Shown here one piece after another: positions 34,301-44,747 of a stretch of DNA of 64,000 bases. The stretch spans positions 1,178,001-1,242,000 of the forward strand of contig CAWGHD010000002.1 in NCBI GenBank assembly GCA_963822295.1, in the 5' to 3' direction. The position numbers were made by a program, and so were the translations under genes. The stretch's first letter is position 1, and every line of letters starts with the position of its first letter. The stretch is from VRUE01 sp963822295. Lineage in GTDB: Bacteria; Actinomycetota; Thermoleophilia; Solirubrobacterales; 70-9. The notes beneath the pieces are model-generated. The model was given only the letters and a program-made list of their open reading frames with translations, had not been told where the DNA came from and made no database searches.

Positions 34301-35569
34301 CCTCTTTTCTTCTTTTTCGGCGGTTTGACGGCGATCGTCCTCGAGGTCGTCGCCACGTTGCCGGCCGCGTCGGTGGCGGTGATCCGGAACTCGACCCTGA
34401 AGGCCTTCGCCGGGCGCCCGACCTTCTTCTTCTTCGGCTTCAGCGTGAGGGCCCGCTCACCGGCGCCGAGCGGCAGCGATTTAGTCGCCAGGACCTTCGT
34501 GAACGACGCCAGCTTCCGGGCTTTCGCTTTTTTCGCGGCGCCGAGCAGCTCGCCGGTCAGGCTCGCCGCCTCGCTCGGCGTGACTTTGACGACGACGCCT
34601 TTGAGGAAGGCGGCGAACGACATTTTCTTCCGAACCCCGGCGAGCGTGAGGGCCGGCGCCGCGGTGTCAGGGACCGCGAACAGAGGCAGGATGCCCGGGG
34701 GAACGACGGCGAGGGCGCCGAGCGGCGCTGCCAGCTTCCCCAGCAAGGTCGCGGCGCCGCTGCTGAGGTCGATCGCGTAGAGGGCCGGTTGCCCGCCGGC
34801 GTCGACCATCGTCGCGTACGCGGCGCCCGTGGTGGAGATGTCGAAGCCGGTCGAGGACCCGGGCGCCAGGGCCACGCCCAGGGGTTTGGCGTTCTGCAGG
34901 AAGCCGGTGTTGGGCGAGGGCGACTGGTTGATCCCGCCGACGGTCAGCAGGGTGCTGCTGGTGACGCTGATCGCGTAGGCGGTGGTGGCGCCGGGAGGAG
35001 GCGGGATCACCGGGGGGATGTCGACGCGGTCGTAGGCGAGGCCGGAGACGCGTTCGCCCGCCGGGCTGAGGTCGGTGTCGTCGCCGGCAAGGGCGCCGTT
35101 GTTCGGGTTGATGCGGAAGTTCTCGCCGTTGTCGTTGACGGCCCGGACCCGGTCGACGGTCGGGTTGAAGTCCATCCCGTAGTGGTCGCCGCCGATCGGC
35201 AGTGCGAACCCGGCGCCGAGGGGCGTGGCGAGAGCGTTGTGGAGATCGACCACGTAGAGGCGGAAGGTGTCCGACGGCGAGCCGTCGGTGACGCCGAGCC
35301 CGTAGAGCTGCGGGGGTGGGAAGGGTTCGGTGGCGGGGCTCGCGTGGTGGCGGAAGTCGAGGCCGGCCAGCACCTCGCCCGGCCCCAGGCCCGCGACCTG
35401 AATGGAGCCAACGGGCGCGGCGGGCGCGGCGGTGTCGAGGACGACGACGGTGTTGGTGCCGGGGACGAGCCCGACGGCGGGCTCGGCGGCAGCCTGCGAG
35501 GCGCCGGTCGCGAGGATCGCGGCCGTCAGCGCGATGCAGCCGATCGAACGCTTGAAAAAGGCGATCCAT
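34297..35569 (-). CDS. Secreted DUF4394-like protein with Lys-rich tail (one frameshift)
   Basis: The start is taken at ATG 35569 (MDRLF). Removing one base of the A5 run at about 35555-35559 gives KRSIGCIALTAAILATGASQA, a signal peptide, and an open frame of about 423 residues. The middle matches DUF4394-type beta repeats: VLAGLDFRHH, LYGLGVTDGSP, DFNPTVDRVRAVNDNGENFR and YAIDLSSGAATLLG. The last ~120 residues are a basic beta domain ending VKPPKKKKRG. A Lys/Arg tail like those on the giant proteins at 45-51 kb suggests binding to an anionic cell wall (inference). Without the correction the frame would begin only at 35373. Confidence 0.7.
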
Positions 35570-35584
35570 CAATAATAGGCTCCG

Positions 35585-36181
35585 ATGGAACCGCTGACCA
35601 CCCGCCTCGAGGGGTCGATCGTCGTTCTCGAGCCCCTCACCGAGGATCACGCCGAGGGGCTCTGGGAGGCCGCCCAGGCCGACGAGATCTGGTCGTGGCT
35701 GGCGCCGGTCGGAGGCAGCCGCGAGTCCTACGACCGCTGGCTGCAGCTCACGCTCGACGCGGCGCGGGCCGGCGAGGAGGGGCCATTCACGACCTGCCGG
35801 CGCGAGGACGGCGCGATCGTCGGCAGCAGCCGCTACCTGAACGTCCGTCCCCAGGATCGCGTGGTCGAGATCGGCTGGACCTGGCTCAACCCGAAGGCCT
35901 GGCGCACCGGAGCCAACGTCGAGGCGAAGCTGCTGATGCTGGAGCACGCCTTCGAGACGCTCGGCTGCGTGCGGGTCGAGTTCAAGACCGACGCCCGCAA
36001 CGAGCGCTCGCGCACCGCCCTGGCCGCGCTCCCGGCCCAGTTCGAGGGAGTGATGCGCAACCACATGATCGTCCCCGGCGTCGGGCAGCGCGACTCGGCC
36101 TACTACAGCGTGATCGACGCCGAGTGGCCGGCGGTCCGGGACAACCTCCGGCGCCGCCTGGCTGGCACGCCAGCAAGGTAG
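35585..36181 (+). CDS. GNAT-family acetyltransferase (RimJ/RimL type)
   Basis: A 198-residue acetyltransferase with RimJ/RimL layout: start LTTRLEGSIVVLEPL, GSSRYLNVRPQDRVVEIGWT, the acetyl-CoA loop region WRTGANVEAKLLMLEHAFE, and VEFKTDARNERSRTALAAL. Relatives acetylate N termini of ribosomal proteins or small amines. The divergent start region with the DUF4394-like gene is only 15 bases long and AT-rich, with AATAAT/TAGGCT serving as -10 for this strand and TATTAT for the other. Confidence 0.88.
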   Translation: MEPLTTRLEGSIVVLEPLTEDHAEGLWEAAQADEIWSWLAPVGGSRESYDRWLQLTLDAARAGEEGPFTTCRREDGAIVGSSRYLNVRPQDRVVEIGWTWLNPKAWRTGANVEAKLLMLEHAFETLGCVRVEFKTDARNERSRTALAALPAQFEGVMRNHMIVPGVGQRDSAYYSVIDAEWPAVRDNLRRRLAGTPAR

Positions 36182-36233
36182 GCTGGCCCAAGGCGAAACC
36201 GGCCGAGGGGATCGGCGGAGGAGGAGGATCCGG

Positions 36234-37814
36234 ATGTACGACTACGTGATCGTCGGAGCGGGCTCGGCCGGGTGCGTGCTCGCCGCGCGGCTCTCGGAGG
36301 ACCCCGACGTCAGCGTCCTGCTGCTCGAGGCGGGCCCGCCTGACGTCAACGAGAACATCCACGTGCCCCTGGGCATGCTCTCGCTGGGCGGCACCGAGGT
36401 CGACTGGGGCTATCTCTCCGCGCCGGAGCCCAACTGCAACGGCCGGCGGATCACCCTCCCCCGCGGCAAGGTGCTCGGCGGCTCCTCCTCGACGAACGCG
36501 ATGGTCTACATCCGCGGCAACCACCGCGACTACGACGAATGGGGCGTCGCGGGCTGGGCCTGGGACGACCTCTTCCCGTACTTCCTCAGGGCCGAGGACA
36601 ACGAGCGCGGCGAGTCCGATTGGCATGCCGTCGGCGGCCCGCTGGCCGTTTCCGACCAGCGCTCCGGGAACAGGATCACCCCCGCCTTCGTCGAGGCCGG
36701 CGTCGAGGCCGGGCTGGCGCGCAACGACGACTTCAACGGCGCCGAGCAGGACGGCGTCGGCATGTACCAGGTCACCCAGCGCGAGGGGATGCGCGCCAGC
36801 GCCGCCGTCTCCTACCTGCATCCCTCGATGGAGCGCCCGAACCTGACCGTGATGCCCCACATGCACGTCAACCGGGTCCTCTTCGAGGGCACCAGGGCGG
36901 TCGGCGTCGAGGCGAGCCAGCTCGGCCAGGCCCAGGAGCTGCGCGCCGAGCGCGAGGTGATCCTCTGCGGGGGCGCGTACAACTCGCCGAAGCTGCTGAT
37001 GCTCTCGGGGGTCGGGCCGGCCGAGCACCTGGCGATGCGCGAACTCGAGGTGCTGCTCGACCAGCCCGCGGTGGGCGAGAACCTCAGCGACCACACCGCG
37101 ACCTACAGCGTCTACAACACGCCCGAGCCGGAGAGCCTCCTGCAGGCCCTGGAGCCGGCGGCGATGGAGGAGTACGGGGCGACCAAAACCGGCCCCTTCG
37201 CCTCCAACTTCGCCGAGTCGGGCTGCTTCGCGCGGGTCGGCCCCGGCGCCGAGGCGCCCGACGTCCAGGTCCACGTGGCGCCGATTCAGATCGTCGAAGA
37301 CGGCGTCGGCGACCCGACCGCGCACGGCGTCTGGGTCTCCCCCTGCATCCTGACCCCGGAGAGCCGCGGCTCGGTCCGCCTCGCCTCCAACGACCCGACC
37401 GCCAACCCGGTCGTCCGCAATGCCTTCTACGCGGAGGAGGCCGATATGACCCGGATGATCGCGGCGCTGCGGCTCTGCGAGGAGATCTGCTCCCAGCCGG
37501 CCTTCGGGCCCTACGCGGCCGAGCGCTTCAACGCCGCGGCCGGCGAGTCCGACGAGGACTTCAGGGCCCACGCGGCCGCGACCACCTACGAGATCTTCCA
37601 CCCGGTCGGGACCTGCGCGATCGGCTCGGTCGTCGACACCGAGTTGCGGGTCGAGGGCCTGGACGGCATCCGCGTCGTCGACGCCTCGGTCATGCCGACC
37701 GTGCCGCGGGGCAACACGAACGCCCCGACGATCGCCATCGCCGAGCGCGCCGCCGACCTGATCAAGGGCCAGGCGCCGCTCAGCACGGGCGCCGAGTCGA
37801 CAGCCACCGCCTAG
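36234..37814 (+). CDS. GMC-family FAD oxidoreductase (choline/alcohol dehydrogenase type)
   Basis: A 526-residue flavoprotein. The N-terminal FAD motif is YVIVGAGSAGCVLAARLSED, the GMC signature 1 is GKVLGGSSSTNAMVYIRGN, the signature 2 region is LCGGAYNSPKLLMLSGVGP, and the C-terminal catalytic His region is FHPVGTCAIG followed by NTNAPTIAIAERAADLI. Such enzymes oxidise alcohols to aldehydes, and an alkanol substrate would fit the alkB operon 2.3 kb away (inference). A GGAGGAGGA ribosome site precedes the ATG at 36234. An 18-bp perfect palindrome follows the stop. Confidence 0.92.
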   Translation: MYDYVIVGAGSAGCVLAARLSEDPDVSVLLLEAGPPDVNENIHVPLGMLSLGGTEVDWGYLSAPEPNCNGRRITLPRGKVLGGSSSTNAMVYIRGNHRDYDEWGVAGWAWDDLFPYFLRAEDNERGESDWHAVGGPLAVSDQRSGNRITPAFVEAGVEAGLARNDDFNGAEQDGVGMYQVTQREGMRASAAVSYLHPSMERPNLTVMPHMHVNRVLFEGTRAVGVEASQLGQAQELRAEREVILCGGAYNSPKLLMLSGVGPAEHLAMRELEVLLDQPAVGENLSDHTATYSVYNTPEPESLLQALEPAAMEEYGATKTGPFASNFAESGCFARVGPGAEAPDVQVHVAPIQIVEDGVGDPTAHGVWVSPCILTPESRGSVRLASNDPTANPVVRNAFYAEEADMTRMIAALRLCEEICSQPAFGPYAAERFNAAAGESDEDFRAHAAATTYEIFHPVGTCAIGSVVDTELRVEGLDGIRVVDASVMPTVPRGNTNAPTIAIAERAADLIKGQAPLSTGAESTATA

Positions 37815-37830
37815 CCCGCCGAATAGCGCT

Positions 37831-37876
37831 CGAGTGGCGAGTTACCGTTCCTATGGGGACGGTAACTCGCCACTCG
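37831..37876. repeat. Palindrome, CGAGTG...CCTATGGGG...CACTCG family (copy 1)
   Basis: Perfect 18-bp arms (37831-37848 and 37859-37876) around loop TCCTATGGGG. It shares outer CGAGTG/CACTCG and loop CCTATGGGG with 60919-60964. It lies between two plus-strand genes. Confidence 0.7.
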
Positions 37877-37883
37877 ACCAAAT

Positions 37884-37889
37884 TAGACT
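37884..37889 (+). promoter_or_regulatory. -10 box of the methyltransferase gene at 37896
   Basis: TAGACT followed by TTGGCC and the GTG at 37896. Confidence 0.5.
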
Positions 37890-37895
37890 TTGGCC

Positions 37896-38588
37896 GTGGC
37901 TCGCGACGACTTCTACGCCTCTCCGCTCGGTGCTGCCTACAGCGCCTACATGGAGCGGCCGCGCCTCAGCCGCGTGCTCGGCCGCGTCGTCTGGGGCGGC
38001 GACACCAAGGCCTACTACGAGAGCATGGACGCGATCGGCGAGGTCGACGACGGGGCGACGATCGTCGATTGCCCCTGCGGGGCCGGGCCGGCGCTGCGCG
38101 CCCTAGAGCCGGGACGCGACGTCCGTTACGTCGCCGCCGACTTCTCGCCGGCGATGCTTCGCCGGGTGCGCGAGCGGGCTCGAAAGCGAGGGCTCGACGG
38201 GATCGAGTTCGTCGAATCGAAGGCCGAAGAGCTTCCCCTCGAGGACGCGAGCGCCGACCTCTTCCTCTCCTTCTGGGGCCTGCATTGCTTCCCCGACCCG
38301 GCCGCGGCGGTCGCCGAGGCCGGCCGCATTCTGAAACCGGGCGGGCGCCTGATCGGCGCCTCCTTCGTCCGCGGGCCGAGCCTGCGGCAGCGGCTGATGC
38401 TGCGTCCGCACCGGGGCGACTTCGGGCCGATAGGCACCGAGGGGGAGATCCTCACCTGGCTCGCGGACGCGGGCCTCGAGCTGACCGGCAGCGGCCGCTC
38501 CGGCCTGTACATGTTCTTTGAGGCCCGGAGCGAAGGAGCGGGTGGCTCAGCCGAGCTCGGCGACGAGCAGGCGCAGGCCGAGGTCTAG
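37896..38588 (+). CDS. SAM-dependent methyltransferase (class I)
   Basis: A 230-residue methyltransferase with the class I fold: TIVDCPCGAGPALRAL (motif I), YVAADFSPAMLRRVRERA (acidic loop), EELPLEDASADLFLSFWGLH (post I) and RILKPGGRLIGASF. The N-terminal FYASPLGAAYSAYMERPRLS is a substrate-lid type segment. The GTG at 37896 is used because of the TAGACT box 6 nt upstream; the TTG at 37890 is possible. The substrate is unknown. The 3' end overlaps the next, convergent methyltransferase gene by 42 bases. Confidence 0.85.
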   Translation: MARDDFYASPLGAAYSAYMERPRLSRVLGRVVWGGDTKAYYESMDAIGEVDDGATIVDCPCGAGPALRALEPGRDVRYVAADFSPAMLRRVRERARKRGLDGIEFVESKAEELPLEDASADLFLSFWGLHCFPDPAAAVAEAGRILKPGGRLIGASFVRGPSLRQRLMLRPHRGDFGPIGTEGEILTWLADAGLELTGSGRSGLYMFFEARSEGAGGSAELGDEQAQAEV

Positions 38589-39296
38589 CTCCGGGGTCTC
38601 CTCGCGCAGGTGGCCGTGGCGCTCGTCCCAGCGACCGCTCTCGAGGTCGGCCTGCAGCGCCGCCAGGCCGCGGGCGATGCGGTCGGGCTCCATCTCGTGC
38701 CAGACCGTGCTGCCGCGGCGCACCTCCGGGTCGAGGTGGAGCTCGGGCCGGTCCCAGATCGCGAGGAAGAAGCCGTCCGTGCAGAGGCGCGGGATCGGCA
38801 CGACCTCGACCGCGGCGCCGGGCCCGAGCATCGCGCGCAGCTCCTCGAGCGGCGGCATGAAGCCGGCGTGGATGTCGAAGGCCTGCGGGAAGTAGTCGAG
38901 CAGCCAGAACTCGGAGAGCGGCTCCGGCTCGAAGGTGAGGATGACGACGCGGTCGCGCGCGACGCGCCGCATCTCGGCGACGCCGGCCGCGAGGTCGCGC
39001 CAGTGGTGGACGGTGATCATCGCCATCGCCGCGTCGAAGCTGTCGTCGTCGAAGGGCAGGTCCTCCGCCGTCGCCTGCACCACCGGGGCGGCATCGGCGG
39101 CGCGCTGGGCGATCATCACCTCGGAGGGCTCGACCGCCGTCAGCTCCCGATCGGCCGGCTCGTAGGAGCCGGTGCCGGCGCCGACGTTGAGCACGGTGCG
39201 GGCGTCGCCCAACCCCCGTTCGACGAAGGCCGCGATCCGCGGGTCGGCGCGGCGCACCCGTGCGTAGCCGACCCCGGTGCGGTCGTAGGTCGTCAT
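38547..39296 (-). CDS. SAM-dependent methyltransferase (class I, UbiE-like)
   Basis: A 249-residue methyltransferase with motif I TVLNVGAGTGSYEP, acidic residue in LTAVEPSEVMIAQRA, then QATAEDLPFDDDSFDAAMAM and VHHWRDLAAGVAEMRRV. This is the methyltransferase 11 pattern used on small molecules. No substrate can be assigned. The ATG is at 39296. It lies 20 nt beyond the end of the tetR gene and reads in the same direction as the alkB-rubredoxin-tetR operon, so it could be a fourth, loosely coupled member. Confidence 0.85.
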   Translation of the reverse strand: MTTYDRTGVGYARVRRADPRIAAFVERGLGDARTVLNVGAGTGSYEPADRELTAVEPSEVMIAQRAADAAPVVQATAEDLPFDDDSFDAAMAMITVHHWRDLAAGVAEMRRVARDRVVILTFEPEPLSEFWLLDYFPQAFDIHAGFMPPLEELRAMLGPGAAVEVVPIPRLCTDGFFLAIWDRPELHLDPEVRRGSTVWHEMEPDRIARGLAALQADLESGRWDERHGHLREETPELDLGLRLLVAELG

Positions 39297-39316
39297 CCGG
39301 GCCGGATCAAACCAGC

Positions 39317-39955
39317 TCAGCCGGCGACGCCCAGAGCCCGATCGATGAAGGGGCCGAGCAGCTCGCCCGCCCTCGCCGCGGTGCGGTCGGGGGCGTCGCC
39401 GGGGGCCGTGATGTAGCTGATCGCCAGCCGCACCAGCGACTCGGCGAGCAGCTGGACTTTCTCGGGCGGCGCCTCGGGCCAGCCGGAGCGGATCGTCTCG
39501 AAGAGCCGGGCTGTGGCGAAGACGACGACCGGCATCCCCTGCGTGGTGACGAAGGGCAACATCCCCCCCGTGCCGTCGTCGCTGAGCAGGACGCGGACCA
39601 CGGGGTCCTCGCCGGCCGTGCGCAGGAAGGTCCCGAGCGCGGCGTCGATCGCGGCGCGGGGGTCGTCGAGATGCTCGCGGACGGCGGTGTCGACGTCGTC
39701 GAGGAAGCGCTCGCCGACGTGGATGACGAAGGCCTGGGCGAACTCGTCGCGGCTGCCGAACTCCTTGTAGAGGGTCTGGCGACTGACCCCGGCGGCGCTC
39801 GCCACGTCGGACATCGTGACCTCCGACCAGGTCCGCCGTTCGAGCTCGTCGCGCATCGCGCCGAAGAGGGTCTCGCGCAAGAGGTTGCGAGCGGCCTCCG
39901 GATAGGGCGTGCGGGCGCCGTTGGTGGCCTCGGGGCTGGCGACCGGACCGCTCAC
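39317..39955 (-). CDS. TetR-family regulator of the alkane hydroxylase operon (AlkX-like)
   Basis: A 212-residue TetR protein. The HTH is WSEVTMSDVASAAGVSRQTLYKEFGSRDEF, of which the recognition helix is VSRQTLYKEF; the long C-terminal ligand-binding part is all-helical. The start is GTG at 39955, overlapping the rubredoxin stop (GTGA), so it is translated from the same mRNA as alkB and rubredoxin. This arrangement is known for AlkX-type regulators in actinobacteria that sense fatty acids and repress alkB. An inverted repeat upstream of alkB (41404-41428) is a likely operator. Confidence 0.88.
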   Translation of the reverse strand: MSGPVASPEATNGARTPYPEAARNLLRETLFGAMRDELERRTWSEVTMSDVASAAGVSRQTLYKEFGSRDEFAQAFVIHVGERFLDDVDTAVREHLDDPRAAIDAALGTFLRTAGEDPVVRVLLSDDGTGGMLPFVTTQGMPVVVFATARLFETIRSGWPEAPPEKVQLLAESLVRLAISYITAPGDAPDRTAARAGELLGPFIDRALGVAG

Positions 39956-40125
39956 TCGCCCTCGCCGACCGGCTCGAAGTCGACCTTGTCGCGCACGCCG
40001 CAGTCGGGGCAGGCCCAGTCGTCCGGGACCTCGCTCCAGGGCGTTCCCGGCGGGAAGCCCTCGCGGGCGTGACCCGCCTCCTCGTCGTAGGTGTAGCCGC
40101 AGCCGGGACAGCGGTAGGCGCTCAT
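39952..40125 (-). CDS. Rubredoxin (57 residues)
   Basis: A short gene read from ATG 40125: MSAYRCPGCGYTYDEE, a loop with GFPPGTPWSEVPDDWACP and DCGVRDKVDFEPVG, stop TGA at 39952. The two CPxCG-type pairs (CPGCG and CPDCG) are the four iron ligands of rubredoxin. It passes electrons from a rubredoxin reductase to AlkB. It starts 16 nt after the alkB stop, and its stop overlaps the tetR start. The AlkG2-like composition (all four Cys, PDDW motif) fits a functional electron donor. No reductase gene is present in the window. Confidence 0.93.
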   Translation of the reverse strand: MSAYRCPGCGYTYDEEAGHAREGFPPGTPWSEVPDDWACPDCGVRDKVDFEPVGEGE

Positions 40126-40141
40126 CGGTCCCCCTTCGCCC

Positions 40142-41359
40142 CTAAGCCGCCGCGGTCCTGCCGTAGCGGGCGAGGATCCGGTCGCGCTTGCGCGGCTGGA
40201 TGTTGGCCAGCTCGACCTCGCCCTCGTAGTGCTCGAGCACGCGATGGTCCATCACCCGGTGCCAGAGCGGCGGGAACCAGGCGAGCACGATCATCCCGGC
40301 GTAGCCGGTGGGAAGCTGCGGCGCCTCCTTGTAGTGGCGCAGCGCCTGGTAGCGGCGGGTCGGGTTGGCGTGGTGGTCGGAGTGGCGCTGGAGGTGGTAG
40401 AGGAGGACGTTGGAGGCGACGTTGTTGCTGTTCCAACTGTGCTCCGGGAGGCAGCGCTCCCAGCGTCCGTCCTCCTTTTTCTGGCGCCGCAGCCCGTAGT
40501 GCTCGAGGTAGTTGACGACCTCGAGCAGGGAGAAGCCGAGAATCGCCTGGATTGCGAGGTAGGGCAGGACGACGGGTCCAAAAACGATCGCCAGCACGCC
40601 GAAGAGCACGGCCGTCATCGCCCAGGCGCCGAGCAGGTCGTTGTGCAGGCTCCAGTGCGACTTGCCCATGCGGTCGAGCCGGGCGGCCTCGATGCCCCAG
40701 GCCGAGGTGAGGCTGCCGAAGACCGTGCGCGGGAGGAAGGCCCAGAAGCTCTCCCCCAGCCTGGAGCTCGCCGGGTCCTCGGGGGTCGCGACGCGGACGT
40801 GGTGGCCGCGGTTGTGCTCGATGAAGAAGTGCCCGTAGCCGGTCTGGGCGAGGGCGATGCGGCTCAGCCAGCGCTCGGAGCCGGTGCGCTTGTGGCCGAG
40901 CTCGTGGGCTGTGTTGATGCCGATCCCGCCGACGACGCCCATCGTCACCGCGAGCCCGAGGCTGGCGAAGACCGAGAGGTCGCCGCTTCCCCACAGGTAG
41001 CAGGCGAAGACGAGGCCGATGTACTGGATCGGGATGTAGAGGTAGGTGCACCAGCGGTAGTAGCGGTCCTGCTCGAGCCATTTGAGAATGCTGTCCGGCG
41101 GATTCGAGGGGTCGACGCCGATCGCGATGTCGAGCAGCGGGAAGATGCCGAAGACGAGGAGGGGGCCGAAGAACCAGAAGGCTTCGAAGCCGCTCAGCTC
41201 GACCGAGCCCCAGGCGATGAAGGGGCCGAAGGGGATGATCAGCCCGAGCAGCCAGGCGTAGCGCTTGGTGTCGGTCCAGGTTGCGGGGTTGAGCTCCACG
41301 TCCGAGCCGTGGTCGTGATGGTGCTCATGCTCGTGATGCGAGTGTGCTGCTGCCTCCAT
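40142..41359 (-). CDS. alkB: Alkane 1-monooxygenase
   Basis: A 405-residue integral membrane non-haem di-iron hydroxylase converting n-alkanes to 1-alkanols. All His boxes are present: HELGHK, EHNRGHH, LQRHSDHH and the NYLEHYG motif, between about six hydrophobic helices (for example YAWLLGLIIPFGPFIAWG). The ATG at 41359 is chosen over 41380 for its GGAGG site. The first 20 residues are His-rich (HSHHEHEHHHDHG), which is unusual and may bind metal. It is the first gene of the alkB-rubredoxin-tetR operon. Confidence 0.95.
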   Translation of the reverse strand: MEAAAHSHHEHEHHHDHGSDVELNPATWTDTKRYAWLLGLIIPFGPFIAWGSVELSGFEAFWFFGPLLVFGIFPLLDIAIGVDPSNPPDSILKWLEQDRYYRWCTYLYIPIQYIGLVFACYLWGSGDLSVFASLGLAVTMGVVGGIGINTAHELGHKRTGSERWLSRIALAQTGYGHFFIEHNRGHHVRVATPEDPASSRLGESFWAFLPRTVFGSLTSAWGIEAARLDRMGKSHWSLHNDLLGAWAMTAVLFGVLAIVFGPVVLPYLAIQAILGFSLLEVVNYLEHYGLRRQKKEDGRWERCLPEHSWNSNNVASNVLLYHLQRHSDHHANPTRRYQALRHYKEAPQLPTGYAGMIVLAWFPPLWHRVMDHRVLEHYEGEVELANIQPRKRDRILARYGRTAAA

Positions 41360-41403
41360 GGGCGCGCTCCTCCTTGTCAAATGGGCGGGTAACGTCTCTG
41401 CGG

Positions 41404-41428
41404 TTTACAAACTAACGGAATTTGTCAA
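41404..41428. promoter_or_regulatory. Likely AlkX/TetR operator and alkB promoter
   Basis: Inverted repeat TTTACAAA-(9 nt)-TTTGTCAA in an AT-rich patch 45-70 nt upstream of the alkB start. The minus strand reads TTGACA within it, a good -35 box, so a bound repressor would block the polymerase. Confidence 0.5.
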
Positions 41429-41473
41429 CCGGCGCAACACTCAGCCTAAAAATGTCAGCGGCTCGGATCTCGC

Positions 41474-41479
41474 TAGACT
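41474..41479 (+). promoter_or_regulatory. -10 box of secG
   Basis: TAGACT followed by GCCGGGCC and the GTG at 41488. Confidence 0.5.
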
Positions 41480-41487
41480 GCCGGGCC

Positions 41488-41712
41488 GTGTACACGCTCC
41501 TCGCCATCCTCCAGGTGATCATCTCCGGGATCCTGATCTTCCTGATCCTGCTGCACTCGGGCAAAGACGCCGGCCTCTCCGGCGCCTTCGGGATCGGCGG
41601 CGGCGGCAGCTCCTTCGGCGGTGGCTCGATGGTCGAGCGCAACCTCGACAGGGCGACGGTCTTCTTCGCCGTCCTCTTCGCCATCAACACCCTGGTCCTG
41701 CTGAAGCTCTAG
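41488..41712 (+). CDS. secG: Preprotein translocase subunit SecG
   Basis: A 74-residue membrane protein with two helices (TLLAILQVIISGILIFLILL and ATVFFAVLFAINTLVLLKL) and between them the SecG-typical Gly/Ser loop LSGAFGIGGGGSSFGGGS. It is the accessory subunit of the SecYEG channel. The GTG at 41488 is chosen because of the TAGACT box 8 nt before it and normal SecG length; an ATG at 41452 would add 12 unconserved residues. It stands alone rather than next to tpiA, where it is often found. Confidence 0.92.
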   Translation: MYTLLAILQVIISGILIFLILLHSGKDAGLSGAFGIGGGGSSFGGGSMVERNLDRATVFFAVLFAINTLVLLKL

Positions 41713-41716
41713 GGCC

Positions 41717-41885
41717 CTCCTAGGAGGGCCTAGCGAAACCCGCGTGTGCGACTGGCGAGTGCCGGACCAAGCGGGGCAAGGACGCAGGGAGGCCGAATAG
41801 CAACGCTATTTGGCCGACCGAGGACGCCGCACCGCGCAGTATGTCCGGTGCCGCCAGACGTGCGCGGGGGTTTCGCTAGGCCCTC

Positions 41886-41890
<5 letters not shown>
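41717..41890. ncRNA. Large nested inverted repeat, possible structured RNA or palindromic element
   Basis: The outer arms align over about 48 bases: CCTAGGAGGGCCTAGCGAAA and on to CCGGAC on the left, and the near-complement ending in TTTCGCTAGGCCCTCCTAGG on the right (41843-41890). Inside is a second hairpin, GGCCGAATAGC-AAC-GCTATTTGGCC (about 41792-41816). The whole can fold as one 170-nt rod. It fills the space between the convergent secG and ccmF stops and overlaps the last codon of ccmF. No known RNA family is recognised. Confidence 0.55.
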
Positions 41891-44247
<2,357 letters not shown>

Positions 44248-44258
<11 letters not shown>

Positions 44259-44649
44259 TCGCCGTCGTGAACTTCGACGGGCACTTGGTGACCAGGGTGT
44301 CCGGCTCGCCGACGAAGACGCCGTTCACCACTTCCCCGTCGAGGATGATCTCGCGCCCGCCGCGGAAGGGGTCGGGAACGACCCCGCTGTAGGTGACCGG
44401 CAGCCTCTCGCCACCGCCGTCGCGGTCGGAGACGACGAAGCGCATGCCGTCCTCCCCGCGCCGCACGGAGCCCTTGACGACCCGCCCGGTCAGCTCGTAG
44501 CCGGTCCCCGGCGCCGCGTTGACCAGTTCCGAGGGCTCCCTGGCCTCGGTCGAGGCGCTGAAGGAGGTGTAGATCAGGCCCACCGAGAGCAGCACGGCGA
44601 CGCTGAGCGCAGCGACGAGCCGAATCGTCCGTTTGCGTTGCGGGTCCAC
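44248..44649 (-). CDS. ccmE: Haem chaperone CcmE, Cys-type with Phe instead of Tyr
   Basis: A 133-residue haem chaperone with one N-terminal anchor helix (LVAALSVAVLLSVGLIYTSF) and an OB-fold (YELTGRVVKGSVRR, RFVVSDRDGG, LPVTYSGVVPDPFRGG, EIILDGEVVNGVFVG). The haem-binding segment reads LVTKCPSKF: Cys123 in place of the His of classical HxxxY, and Phe127 in place of the Tyr. CxxxY variants are known in archaea and some bacteria; the Phe is a further departure. The GTG at 44649 follows a GATAAT box by 9 nt. It is co-transcribed with ccmF. Confidence 0.92.
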
Positions 44650-44658
44650 GAGCCGCGG

Positions 44659-44664
44659 ATTATC
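44659..44664 (-). promoter_or_regulatory. -10 box of ccmE
   Basis: GATAAT (with TGC ahead of it) on the minus strand, 9 nt before the GTG at 44649. Confidence 0.5.
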
Positions 44665-44684
44665 GCAAGCCCGGCCCCGGGGGC

Positions 44685-44729
44685 CGAGGTCGCCTTTTGT
44701 TTGGGTATGCCGTACAAAAGGCGACCTCG
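44685..44729. repeat. 16-bp perfect palindrome between ccmE and the SDR gene
   Basis: The arms CGAGGTCGCCTTTTGT (44685-44700) and its complement (44714-44729) surround a 13-nt loop. It sits between two divergent genes, where a terminator is not expected. Confidence 0.7.
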
Positions 44730-44747
44730 ACCTGGGAGAATCGCGGC

